Shown here one piece after another: positions 1 through 7,022 of a stretch of 11,502 nt of DNA (positions are counted from its first letter, which is position 1; each line of letters starts with the position of its first letter). Source of the DNA: Candidatus Roizmanbacteria bacterium (GTDB lineage Bacteria > Patescibacteriota > Microgenomatia > UBA1406). The notes below the pieces were generated by a model, which worked only from the letters and a program-made list of their open reading frames with translations, was not told the origin of the DNA and made no database searches. The stretch lies in assembly GCA_024653645.1 (NCBI GenBank), contig JANLHK010000011.1:1-11502 (forward strand), given 5' to 3'. Position numbers and translations under genes: made by a program.

Positions 1-2
1 AT

Positions 3-290
3 CTTTTCTACGGGGTGAGCTTGTACTACTTATACCAAAAAAAAATACTGCGACCCTTGTTTTATATAAGCGCGGTATTTATGTTTTTTGTGGTCATGGT
101 GCAGCATAAAGATATTGCCCGTTACAGTATTCCTATGTTGCCCGGCGCATTAATTGCTGGTGAGAAGTTTTTTACTTCAAAAGCATTTATCGTAGTTTCA
201 CTGTTTCTGCTTCCTGCCCTCTATTTTTACGCATGGAATTTCATGCTTGAGAATCGTGCACCGATTACTGATTGGGCACCGTTTCAATAA
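3..290 (+). CDS. C-terminal fragment of a multi-pass membrane protein, probable GT-C/GT39-type glycosyltransferase
   Basis: The gene is cut by the left edge of the window: the frame is open upstream of the first GTG at 15, and codons from position 3 read LFYGVSLYYLYQ, so the true start lies outside. The visible 95 residues hold two strongly hydrophobic stretches (FYISAVFMFFVVMV and AFIVVSLFLLPALYFYAW) separated by a loop with RYSIPMLPG. An aromatic/Arg-Tyr loop with Pro between the last membrane helices is common at the C-terminus of integral-membrane, lipid-phosphate-sugar-dependent glycosyltransferases, where it is read as R-Y-x-x-P-x-x-P. That family assignment is inference, since the catalytic N-terminal loops are not in view. 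It ends in TAA, 6 nt before the next gene, so the two are probably co-transcribed. It could be another kind of polytopic membrane protein. Confidence 0.5.
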   Translation, partial: LFYGVSLYYLYQKKILRPLFYISAVFMFFVVMVQHKDIARYSIPMLPGALIAGEKFFTSKAFIVVSLFLLPALYFYAWNFMLENRAPITDWAPFQ

Positions 291-296
291 GGCAGT

Positions 297-848
297 ATGA
301 GTGACACATCATCACTGACCTTTATTACCGGCAATAAGGCGAAGGCCGAGCTTTTAGCGAGGTATCTCGATTATCCTATCACGCACAAAGACATTGATCT
401 TATTGAAATTCAGTCATTGGATGTGCAAGAGGTTGCGGTTCATAAAGCGAAAGAGGCATATGCTCATATTAAGAGTCCGGTTTTGATAGAGGATACGTCA
501 CTGGAATTTAACGCGCTGGGTAAATTGCCGGGAACGCTTATCAAGTGGTTTTTGCATGAGCTGGGTAATGATGGGTTATGTACCTTGCTGAATCAGTATT
601 CTGATAAACGGGCAACGTGTATAGTGATGTTCGTTCTGTATGACGGCAAAGCAATTACGACGTTCAGCGGTGAAATGAAGGGTATGATTGCCACCAAACC
701 CAAAGGCACCGGTGGTTTTGGATGGGACCCTATTTTTATCAGTGAAGGCTACGTGCAAACACGGGGGGAAATGAGCAGACGTGAGTATGACGCCACATCA
801 CCACGACGAATTGCTACCGAGAAGCTCTCTACGTATTTACACAGATGA
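297..848 (+). CDS. rdgB: Non-canonical purine NTP pyrophosphatase (ITPA/RdgB/HAM1 family)
   Basis: Predicted cytosolic enzyme that hydrolyses (d)ITP and XTP to the monophosphate and pyrophosphate, keeping deaminated purines out of DNA and RNA. The 183-aa length is normal for the family. Motifs: nucleotide-binding TGNKAK at residues 11-16; EDTSLEFNALGKLPG at 65-79, containing the metal-binding acidic residues; IKWFL at 82-86; GGFGWDPIF at 139-147. The LPGTLIKWFLHELGNDGL stretch looks more like the eukaryotic/archaeal ITPA branch than like E. coli RdgB. Oddity: the C-terminal base-recognition motif, normally Ser-His-Arg, reads S168-P169-R170 here, so the purine-contacting His is missing. The start ATG lies 6 nt after the preceding stop, with a weak AAGG just upstream, which suggests coupling to the membrane protein. 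Family assignment is firm; exact substrate preference is uncertain. Confidence 0.9.
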   Translation: MSDTSSLTFITGNKAKAELLARYLDYPITHKDIDLIEIQSLDVQEVAVHKAKEAYAHIKSPVLIEDTSLEFNALGKLPGTLIKWFLHELGNDGLCTLLNQYSDKRATCIVMFVLYDGKAITTFSGEMKGMIATKPKGTGGFGWDPIFISEGYVQTRGEMSRREYDATSPRRIATEKLSTYLHR

Positions 849-854
849 TACAAT
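846..854 (+). promoter_or_regulatory. Candidate extended -10 element (TGATACAAT) for a leaderless transcript
   Basis: TG-A-TACAAT matches an extended -10 box (5 of 6 in the hexamer) and overlaps the TGA stop of the ITPase gene. The hexamer ends 6 nt before the ATG at 861, so a start about 6-7 nt downstream would yield an mRNA beginning at or next to the start codon. No Shine-Dalgarno sequence is visible before that ATG. No convincing -35 was found. This is inferred from sequence and from the same arrangement at other gene starts in the window. Confidence 0.45.
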
Positions 855-860
855 TCTGTC

Positions 861-1751
861 ATGACTGATAAACCCGGCGTTGAACAATTCTTGAGCAAAA
901 CTAGGGTGAGTCGCAGAGATTTTTTAAGAATGGCAGCTCCCGGTGCAGCTGTAGGCATTGGCGCATTCCTTGCTGCGTGTAAAAAAGGGACAGAAGTTAC
1001 GCCACCACCACCGACTCAAATTCCATCGCGGCCCACTGAACAACCAACCCCGACTATTACAGAGCCGGTTGTGCGACGTAATCCGGTTGATGTGATTAAT
1101 GAAATTAACAAGAACAACCCGTCAATAGTTGATGTGGGCATTACCCAACAAGACGGGAGCATCACCACCATTCATGTCGTGAACCTCCACCCTACCTATC
1201 GAACCATGACATTGAATCCAGAATTGTTAGTGAAACTAGATGGACTCGTATACCAAGTATTACCGTCAGAAACCGATACTCGCTATGCGTCCGGAGAACG
1301 CATGCTTATTATGTGGGATGCGTTAGGGGGCGATATGTTTAAAGGGAAAAATCCCATTGTTCCTGAGTTGGGAACCTATCCATTAACCATAACCTATGAC
1401 AATGAAGGGAAAGGATTTCACGTGACCTTTATCCCCGTTGATTACACAACGCCAGCCTCGCCTAATCATATTGAAGGATTAGCTACTGAATGGTGTCAGG
1501 GATCAACCGGAGTTGCCCTGCCCAATGAGAGCCAACAGACGCAGGATGAGATACGGTGCAATGGGTTTGGCTATGCTGCCCGACTGGCTTCACAAGGAGA
1601 CTCGTATGAAACATACACGTCCTTTGTTCATGAGCATCCCTTAGCGGTTCCCGGTCTCCCAGCGCAGAGCATACCACCACTGAGTACTCAACACTATCAA
1701 GAGATGGTCGATGCACTGCACGGGACCATTCCTTTAATTGAGTATCCGTAA
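861..1751 (+). CDS. Tat-exported lipoprotein of unknown function
   Basis: I do not recognise the family of the mature domain. The N-terminus has a twin-arginine signal, SRRDFLRM at residues 17-24, followed by an Ala/Gly-rich hydrophobic stretch and a lipobox LAAC at 37-40. This predicts folding in the cytoplasm, Tat export and lipid attachment at Cys40. A Pro/Thr-rich tether covers about 46-70, the usual spacer that holds a domain away from the membrane. The remainder (about 75-296) has the look of a soluble beta-rich domain. It has two other cysteines, C212 and C233, in WCQGS and RCNGFGY, which could form a disulfide outside the cell or bind a ligand. No catalytic motif is evident. The ATG at 861 is chosen because it gives a complete Tat signal; the ATG at residue 24 would destroy it. 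It is convergent with the glycosyltransferase gene, with only 2 bp between stop codons. Confidence 0.8.
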   Translation: MTDKPGVEQFLSKTRVSRRDFLRMAAPGAAVGIGAFLAACKKGTEVTPPPPTQIPSRPTEQPTPTITEPVVRRNPVDVINEINKNNPSIVDVGITQQDGSITTIHVVNLHPTYRTMTLNPELLVKLDGLVYQVLPSETDTRYASGERMLIMWDALGGDMFKGKNPIVPELGTYPLTITYDNEGKGFHVTFIPVDYTTPASPNHIEGLATEWCQGSTGVALPNESQQTQDEIRCNGFGYAARLASQGDSYETYTSFVHEHPLAVPGLPAQSIPPLSTQHYQEMVDALHGTIPLIEYP

Positions 1752-1753
1752 GG

Positions 1754-2896
1754 CTATTTTTTCTTCCAAACCACTTTGGTGTACAGAATGTAGGAATAGG
1801 GAATGATTATAAAGATAATGATTGATGCTTTGTATACGATCCAGCTGTGGATTTCCATGAATCCTAGATTAAACACCGTATCCCCGATATATTTCAGTGC
1901 CAGGCTTAAACCAAATCCCTGGATTACCAGCGAACCGGATGAAATGAGGTTAAAGATAAATAGCTTCCCCATAAACACCAATGGTCCTCCGGTAATGCGG
2001 TGGTGCTTAAAGCTCCAGAAATTGTTGAGTAAAAAGTTTGAAATGATGGCAACTTCAGCGCTCAATACATTTGATAGAACCTTAGGTCCGTTGAACAGGT
2101 GAATAAGCAGATAGGCGATGCCAAAGTCTAAAATAAACCCGGTACTGCCTACCACTATATACTTAATGAAGCTTGAGTTAAACAAGATGTAGCTCACGAT
2201 GCCCATGATATATTCTTTTGCATTTATTTTTGATTGCCCATAGGTCCGGTCAATGAAGTGAATCGGCACCTCATCAATGCGCGCTCCTAGCTTTAGTGTT
2301 TTATCCAAGAAGGCAATCTGGAATAAATAGCCGTGATACTTTCCCATCTCTGGGAGGTTTTTTTGTGCCACCCATGCCTTGATCATACGGTACCCGTTCG
2401 TCCACTCTCGTTGCCTCAGGTTCATAAAACCCAAGCGAACAATGAGATTTGCGCCAACTGAAAGCAGTTTGCGGTACCAACCCCAGTTATCGGGAATGGA
2501 ACCTCCGGGCATGTAACGCGAGCCAATAACCATATCAGCTCCCCGCTCAATTTGCTGTACCAGTTTTGGTAAGTCCTTGGGATTGTGCGACCAGTCGGCA
2601 TCCATCTCCACCAGAACGTGTGCATCAAGCTCATCAAGGCCATACCGAAAACCTCGCTGGTATGCCTTACCCAACCCTTCCTTATTCCCCTCAATCAAAT
2701 ATAAATTGCTATATTTTTTTTGCAGCTGTTTCACCACTTTTCCGGTTCCGTCAGGTGAACGGTCATCAACCACCAACACCAACAATTTCCAGTTTTGAAT
2801 GGTTTTTCCCACATCAAATAATGCCTTAATGAGTGAGCTGACATTTTCTTTTTCGTTGTAGGTGGGCAATACGACGACGATATTTTTTTCTTTCAT
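1754..2896 (-). CDS. Polyprenyl-phosphate sugar transferase (GT2, DPM1-like) fused to a GtrA-like membrane domain
   Basis: Bifunctional-looking 380-aa protein. Residues 4 to about 225 form a GT-A fold, GT2 enzyme of the dolichol-phosphate mannosyltransferase type: LPTYNEKEN at 10-18, DDRSPDGTG at 44-52, metal-binding EMDADWSH at 97-104 (D99/D101), GSRYMPGG at 125-132, and DRTYGQSK at 216-223. Residues 243 to about 376 form a GtrA-like domain with four hydrophobic segments, starting at FIKYIVVGSTGFILDFG. Known relatives move a sugar from a nucleotide donor to polyprenyl phosphate at the inner membrane face, and GtrA-type domains are linked to moving or presenting the lipid-linked sugar. The sugar is not predictable from sequence. 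It is the last gene of the nucleotide-sugar cassette, overlapping uxs by ATGA (2893-2896), so coupled translation is likely. This suggests it uses, or works alongside, the sugars made upstream. Confidence 0.9.
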   Translation of the reverse strand: MKEKNIVVVLPTYNEKENVSSLIKALFDVGKTIQNWKLLVLVVDDRSPDGTGKVVKQLQKKYSNLYLIEGNKEGLGKAYQRGFRYGLDELDAHVLVEMDADWSHNPKDLPKLVQQIERGADMVIGSRYMPGGSIPDNWGWYRKLLSVGANLIVRLGFMNLRQREWTNGYRMIKAWVAQKNLPEMGKYHGYLFQIAFLDKTLKLGARIDEVPIHFIDRTYGQSKINAKEYIMGIVSYILFNSSFIKYIVVGSTGFILDFGIAYLLIHLFNGPKVLSNVLSAEVAIISNFLLNNFWSFKHHRITGGPLVFMGKLFIFNLISSGSLVIQGFGLSLALKYIGDTVFNLGFMEIHSWIVYKASIIIFIIIPYSYILYTKVVWKKK

Positions 2897-3849
2897 AGGT
2901 TTACCTCTTTCTTAAAATAGGCAATGGTTTTTTTTAGTCCGTCTTCCAAATGCACGTTCGGTTCCCATTTCAAAATGGTTTTTGCACGCGTAATGTCGGG
3001 CTTGCGGCGTGAAGGGTCATCCACGGGCTTATCCTTATGAACAATAGTCGACTGACTGCCGGTCAGAGCCAGTACTTGCTGAGCTATGTCCAGCATGGTG
3101 CGCTCATGGGGGTTGCCCAAATTAAAGATAGTGGTTTCAATTTCTTTGGTTTGTGATAGTGCCATTAAGCCGGCAACCATATCATCGACAAAACAGAACG
3201 AGCGGGTCTGCTTACCATCACCATAGATAGTAATGGGCTTACCGGTCAGCGCTTGGGTAATAAAATTGGAGACGACTCGTCCATCATTTTGTTCCATGTT
3301 GGGGCCATAGGTATTAAAGATTCGCGCTATCTTTACATTTACCGCATCTCGGTGGATATAGGTATAGCACAGGGCTTCGCCAAACCGCTTTGCTTCGTCA
3401 TAGCAGGATCGTGGCCCAAACGAATTAACATTACCCCAGTAGGTTTCCTTTTGGGGATGTTCAAGTGGGTCTCCATACACCTCAGAGGTAGAAGCATACA
3501 CTAACCGTGCTTTTGTTTTGCGGGCAAGCTGCAACAAGTGACGCGTGCCGGTTGAGCTGGCGAGTAACGTTTCCTCAGGATGATTGGCATACTGAATGGG
3601 TGAAGCGGGAGAGGCAAGGTGAAAAATAATCGTGAAGGGCACCGTTTGTAATGGTTCAAGTGCCGTAGGATTGGTAATGTCGCCTTCGATAAAATGGAGC
3701 CGGTCGTGGTTCAAGTATTGCTCGATATTTTTTTTGCGGCCGGTAATGAGATTATCAATAATCCATACGGTGTCGCCTTGATCAAGCAACGTTTTCGTAA
3801 GGTTTGATCCAATGAAGCCAGCGCCTCCGGCTATCAGTACGGTTTGCAT
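2893..3849 (-). CDS. uxs: UDP-glucuronate decarboxylase (UDP-xylose synthase)
   Basis: Extended short-chain dehydrogenase that converts UDP-glucuronate to UDP-xylose in the cytosol using bound NAD+. The 318 residues match the soluble bacterial form without a membrane anchor. Rossmann motif GGAGFIG at 8-14; HLASPASP at 77-84; STSEVYGDP at 120-128; catalytic YxxxK as Y150-D-E-A-K154 in GPRSCYDEAKRFGEA; RIFNTYGPNM at 176-185; DGRVVSNF at 189-196; then a YGDGKQTRSF motif and a DPSRRKPDI motif. The combination HLASPAS + YWGNVN + RSCYDEAK separates Uxs from dTDP-glucose dehydratase and from UDP-galactose epimerase. It lies 7 nt after ugd, whose product is its substrate, and overlaps the glycosyltransferase by 4 bp. 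One small departure: NVNSFGPRS where the family usually has NVNPIGPRS. Confidence 0.93.
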   Translation of the reverse strand: MQTVLIAGGAGFIGSNLTKTLLDQGDTVWIIDNLITGRKKNIEQYLNHDRLHFIEGDITNPTALEPLQTVPFTIIFHLASPASPIQYANHPEETLLASSTGTRHLLQLARKTKARLVYASTSEVYGDPLEHPQKETYWGNVNSFGPRSCYDEAKRFGEALCYTYIHRDAVNVKIARIFNTYGPNMEQNDGRVVSNFITQALTGKPITIYGDGKQTRSFCFVDDMVAGLMALSQTKEIETTIFNLGNPHERTMLDIAQQVLALTGSQSTIVHKDKPVDDPSRRKPDITRAKTILKWEPNVHLEDGLKKTIAYFKKEVNL

Positions 3850-3856
3850 GTGTTAG

Positions 3857-5149
3857 TCAGGGTCTCCCCACTGAAACGTATGAAAAACCCTTTTCGCGCA
3901 CGGTCACAGGATCATATATGTTTCGGCCATCAATAATAGCGGGGTGTCGCATTAATTTATGCACGGCCGTAAGATCGATTTGCTTAAACTCATTCCATTC
4001 GGTGAGAATGAGAAGAAGATCGGCGTCTTTGACTGCGTCATATGAGGTTTTTGCGTAGGTGATCTTGGATCCTATTTGTTTTTTGACGTTTTCCATGGCT
4101 TCGGGATCATACACCGTGATATGGTACCTACGGTCTTCCAGTAGTTCATGAATAATGTGAATAGGAGGGGATTCTCGGATATCGTCGGTATCAGGTTTAA
4201 AGGCGAGTCCCCATATAGCAATGTGCTTGGTGTCGTCCATCTCTTTTATTTTTTTCAGTATTTTTTTGCGTGCAGAAATGTTAATCTGATCTACTTCTTT
4301 GAGTAGCGCCATGTCAACGTCAAATGACTCGCCAGTATGGATCAGAGCCTTGACGTCTTTGGGCAAGCAGCTGCCGCCATACCCAACGCCGGGATACAAA
4401 AATAATCGACCGATGCGCTTATCCATACCCACGGCATGCAGCACCTCGTCGACATTGGCATTTGATGCCTCAGCAAGGTTGGCGATCATGTTGGCAAATG
4501 AAATCTTGGTTGCCAGCATAGCATTTGAGGCGTATTTAATAAGCTCAGCTGAAGCAAGGTTGGTGATAATCCGCTCGCCATCAATGGGTTTATGTAGCTT
4601 CAGTAAGGTATCGATGGCAGTCCTTGAGTTTGATCCAATCACAATGCGATCTGGATGCAGGGTGTCGCCGAGTGCGGTGCCTTCACGTAAAAACTCAGGG
4701 CATGAGGCAACATCAAATTGTACTTCGGGCTTTTTAACGCGGGTAATGATTTCGGCTACCTTCAGGTTGGTGCCCACGGGTACGGTGCTTTTGCATGAGA
4801 TGACGGTATAGGGATTGGTCAAGTGCTTTCCGATTTGTTCAGCAACGCCTAAGACCGCGGTTAAATCAGCCTCACCATTTTGTTTGGGAGGGGTACCAAC
4901 GCCGATAAATACCACTTCTGCGCCTGCAAGTGCTTCTTTAAAGTCGGAGGTAAAACGTAATCGCTGTGCTTTGAGGTTTTTTTGCAACAATTCCTCAAGA
5001 CCGGGTTCAAAAATGATGGGATCACCACTCTGCAGACGCTTCAGCTTTTCAGCGGTGTGGCCAATAACCCACACGTCGTTGCCCAGGTGAGCAAATACGC
5101 ATGCGGTTACCAAACCAACATATCCATGCCCAACAATGGCGAGCTTCAT
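3857..5149 (-). CDS. ugd: UDP-glucose 6-dehydrogenase
   Basis: Oxidises UDP-glucose to UDP-glucuronate with two NAD+ per turnover, feeding the adjacent Uxs. The 430 aa are full length. Motifs: N-terminal GHGYVGL at 7-13; EPGLEELL at 48-55; GVGTPP at 83-88; KSTVPVGT at 120-127; SCPEFLREG at 149-157; substrate-binding AELIKYASNAMLATKISFAN at 201-220 (K205, N209); DKRIG at 243-247; catalytic Cys261 in GYGGSCLPKD; C-terminal WGLAFKPDTDDIRESP, then a DGRNIYDP motif. Oddity: the end of strand beta-2, where family members usually carry an Asp that binds the NAD ribose hydroxyls (VDxxxxK), reads VWVIGHTAEK, so Gly30 replaces it. Cofactor preference may therefore differ. The start is 24 bp after the rmlD stop, preceded by a hairpin rather than a clear Shine-Dalgarno sequence. 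Confidence 0.93.
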   Translation of the reverse strand: MKLAIVGHGYVGLVTACVFAHLGNDVWVIGHTAEKLKRLQSGDPIIFEPGLEELLQKNLKAQRLRFTSDFKEALAGAEVVFIGVGTPPKQNGEADLTAVLGVAEQIGKHLTNPYTVISCKSTVPVGTNLKVAEIITRVKKPEVQFDVASCPEFLREGTALGDTLHPDRIVIGSNSRTAIDTLLKLHKPIDGERIITNLASAELIKYASNAMLATKISFANMIANLAEASNANVDEVLHAVGMDKRIGRLFLYPGVGYGGSCLPKDVKALIHTGESFDVDMALLKEVDQINISARKKILKKIKEMDDTKHIAIWGLAFKPDTDDIRESPPIHIIHELLEDRRYHITVYDPEAMENVKKQIGSKITYAKTSYDAVKDADLLLILTEWNEFKQIDLTAVHKLMRHPAIIDGRNIYDPVTVREKGFSYVSVGRP

Positions 5150-5159
5150 ACAGGCTATA

Positions 5160-5190
5160 GTAGCGCAATAGCGCTACAATTGCAATTGTA
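5160..5190. repeat. Two abutting palindromes at the rmlD/ugd junction
   Basis: A perfect stem GTAGCGC-AATA-GCGCTAC (5160-5177, 7-bp arms, 4-nt loop) fills most of the 24-bp gap between rmlD and ugd. It overlaps a perfect 16-bp palindrome TACAATTGCAATTGTA (5175-5190) that covers the last codons of rmlD (Gln-Leu-Gln-Leu-stop). There is no T-run on either strand, so it is not an ordinary intrinsic terminator. It could be an mRNA-processing or attenuation hairpin that separates the rhamnose and UDP-xylose halves of the operon, or a protein-binding site. The 16-bp palindrome may be a by-product of the repeated CAATTG codons. Confidence 0.5.
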
Positions 5191-6004
5191 CCTCCCTCAT
5201 TCCCTCCTCAAAGCTCTTCATGGGATGGAAGGTATTTTTAGTACTGGTAATGGTGGCATATTGGGGCCGCAGCGCATGGCCCGCAAAGAAGCTGGCGTAG
5301 GATGTCGGGTGTATACGGGCATTTTTAATATCGAATACCTGCGCAATGGTGATGCCGGCCTCATAGGGTGATAGGCTTGAACTGCCCACAATATGAAATA
5401 TCTCCGGAGAAAAATGAGTGAATAGGTACGAGAGGGAATGGGCAATATCGTCAATGAAAGTAGGTGTCATGGCGGCGTCTGTAACCATGGTGAGTTCTTG
5501 CCCAGACAGCATCAGTTCCCGCAGTCGCGTAGCAAAGTCTTTTTTTTCAGGGCAATGGGCCCGGTACGGATAAGCAAACCGTACAATCATGGCCTTATCT
5601 TTGACCAGTTGTTCCCCTTCATGCTTAGTCTTGCCATATACGGAGATAGGGTTAGGAACAGATAGTTCGTCGTAGGGCGGATGAGTGCCGGAAAATACGA
5701 AGTCGGTTGAAATATAGATAAAGGGTTTATGCGTTTTTTGCGTTGCATCGAATAAGTTGCGCGTTCCATCAACATTGACCACATGAGCACGTTCAGGTTC
5801 TTTTTCTGCACCGTCAACATCGGTATAGGCAGCCAAATGAAGAAACAAGTCGTACGACAGGGACTCCAGGACCGGTTCCACTTGTTCGGGGGCCGTTATA
5901 TCAACGTCTTTTTGAGACAAGGGAATAAATTCAAATTGAGGAGACAGCAACTCGACGATGCGTGAGCCGACTAAACCTGAGGCACCAGTCAGGGCAATTT
6001 TCAT
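5174..6004 (-). CDS. rfbD: dTDP-4-dehydrorhamnose reductase
   Basis: Last step of dTDP-L-rhamnose synthesis: NAD(P)H-dependent reduction of dTDP-4-keto-L-rhamnose. The product is 276 aa from the chosen start, slightly shorter than the usual 290 or so. Motifs: Rossmann GASGLVG at 7-13; HLAAYTDVDGAEKEP at 56-70; STDFVFSG at 99-106; catalytic YxxxK as Y123-G-K-T-K127 in NPISVYGKTKHEGE. All are typical RmlD signatures. I chose the ATG at 6004 because the protein then begins with the beta-1 strand (MKIALTGASG) and a G-rich GGGGGGA lies 6 nt upstream; the frame could also open at 6031, inside rmlB. It starts 1 nt after the rmlB stop. The substrate-end motif after the YxxxK helix, RFAYPYRA, departs from the usual R-x-x-W-V-Y form, so substrate detail is less certain than family. 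Confidence 0.88.
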   Translation of the reverse strand: MKIALTGASGLVGSRIVELLSPQFEFIPLSQKDVDITAPEQVEPVLESLSYDLFLHLAAYTDVDGAEKEPERAHVVNVDGTRNLFDATQKTHKPFIYISTDFVFSGTHPPYDELSVPNPISVYGKTKHEGEQLVKDKAMIVRFAYPYRAHCPEKKDFATRLRELMLSGQELTMVTDAAMTPTFIDDIAHSLSYLFTHFSPEIFHIVGSSSLSPYEAGITIAQVFDIKNARIHPTSYASFFAGHALRPQYATITSTKNTFHPMKSFEEGMREVQLQL

Positions 6005-6005
6005 A

Positions 6006-7022
6006 TTATTTCCCCCCGTACTGTTGCTCATAGTAGGCGTGATACGTGCCGGATTTTACCCGTTTCCACCAGTCTTGGTTCTGGGTATACCACTCAATGG
6101 TTTTTTCAAGCCCTTTGCGTAGATCTGCATACTGTGGCGACCATCCCAGTTGGGTATGGATCTTGCTCCAATCAATGGCATAGCGTCGGTCATGGCCCGG
6201 CCGGTCCTTCACATATTCAATAGATGTTTCGTCTTTTCCCATAATGGCAAGAATTGTTTTAATAATCTCAATATTAGGTACGTCTTGGGTCATGCTACCC
6301 ACGAGGTACGTTTCACCCACGGTTCCTTTGTGTAGTACTGCATCAATAGCGCTACAATGATCTTCCACATACAGCCAGTCGCGTACATATAATCCGTCGC
6401 CGTATACGGGTACCTTTTTGCCTTCAAGGAGGTTAGTAATGGCAAGGGGGATCAGTTTTTCGGGAAACATATAGGGGCCGTAGTTATTGGCGCAGTTTGA
6501 AATGGTAATGGGAAGTCCATAGGTATCGTGATAGGCGCGCACCAGATGGTCGGATCCTGCTTTAGAAGCAGAATACGGGCTGTGCGGATTATACGGCGTT
6601 GTTTCATTGAATTTATCGGTGCTTCCCAGCTCAAGCGCTCCAAATACTTCATCAGTTGAGATGTGGTGAAAGCGCTGTATATGCGCTTCCCGTGCTGCCT
6701 CCAGTAATACCTGCGTGCCCAGTACGTTTGTTTTCACAAAGGGGGTGGAGTCCAAGATTGAGCGGTCAACGTGTGACTCAGCAGCAAAATGCACCACGGT
6801 ATCACTGTCTTTCATGGCCACCCGTACCGCCTGCGCGTCACAGATATCTCCCTGGACAAAACGGTAATGGGGGTTGTTCTGGACCGAAACGAGATTCTCA
6901 AGATTACCGGCATATGTTAGCTTGTCAAAATTGACAATGTAGTCGTCAGGATGTTTTTTGAGCCAATAGAGAATAAAGTTTGATCCGATAAATCCAGCGC
7001 CGCCGGTTACCAATAATTTCAT
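6006..7022 (-). CDS. rfbB: dTDP-glucose 4,6-dehydratase
   Basis: Converts dTDP-glucose to dTDP-4-keto-6-deoxyglucose with tightly bound NAD+, the second step of dTDP-rhamnose synthesis. The 338 aa are full length. Motifs: GGAGFIGSNF at 7-16; FDKLTYAGNLENL at 32-44; HFAAESHVDRSI at 78-89; catalytic STDEVFG at 122-128 (T123, D124, E125); YSASKAGSDHL at 150-160 with Y150 and K154; NCANNYGPYMFPEKLIP; VYGDGLYVRDWLYVEDH; and RPGHDRRYAID, all diagnostic of RmlB. The ATG at 7022 gives the standard start MKLLVTGGAGFIG and overlaps the upstream cupin stop by ATGA (7019-7022), implying translational coupling. An in-frame GTG at 7037 is a less likely start. The downstream reductase follows after 1 nt. 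Confidence 0.96.
   Translation of the reverse strand: MKLLVTGGAGFIGSNFILYWLKKHPDDYIVNFDKLTYAGNLENLVSVQNNPHYRFVQGDICDAQAVRVAMKDSDTVVHFAAESHVDRSILDSTPFVKTNVLGTQVLLEAAREAHIQRFHHISTDEVFGALELGSTDKFNETTPYNPHSPYSASKAGSDHLVRAYHDTYGLPITISNCANNYGPYMFPEKLIPLAITNLLEGKKVPVYGDGLYVRDWLYVEDHCSAIDAVLHKGTVGETYLVGSMTQDVPNIEIIKTILAIMGKDETSIEYVKDRPGHDRRYAIDWSKIHTQLGWSPQYADLRKGLEKTIEWYTQNQDWWKRVKSGTYHAYYEQQYGGK

Noticed and set aside
1745..1770. T-run (ctattttttctt) just after the Tat lipoprotein stop as an intrinsic terminator
   Set aside because: The only upstream pairing I can find is CCTT/AAGG (4 bp) across a long loop, and the T-run is coding sequence (terminal Lys codons) of the convergent GT2-GtrA gene. 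Not enough to call a terminator.
4299..4811. 170-aa open frame on the plus strand inside ugd
   Set aside because: It is fully antisense to a well-conserved enzyme, has no recognisable motif, and its composition (Ser/Arg/Pro-rich) is what antisense reading of this gene gives.
6005..6031. Longer rmlD start (9 extra residues)
   Set aside because: It would lie inside rmlB and place MSNSTGGNN before the Rossmann strand; the ATG at 6004 has a G-rich site 6 nt upstream and the normal family N-terminus.
5166..6358. Exact 15-bp repeat CAATAGCGCTACAAT at 5166-5180 and 6344-6358
   Set aside because: One copy is at the rmlD/ugd junction, the other is ordinary rmlB coding. A rough estimate puts the chance of one such match in 11.5 kb at around one in ten, so it is not convincing.
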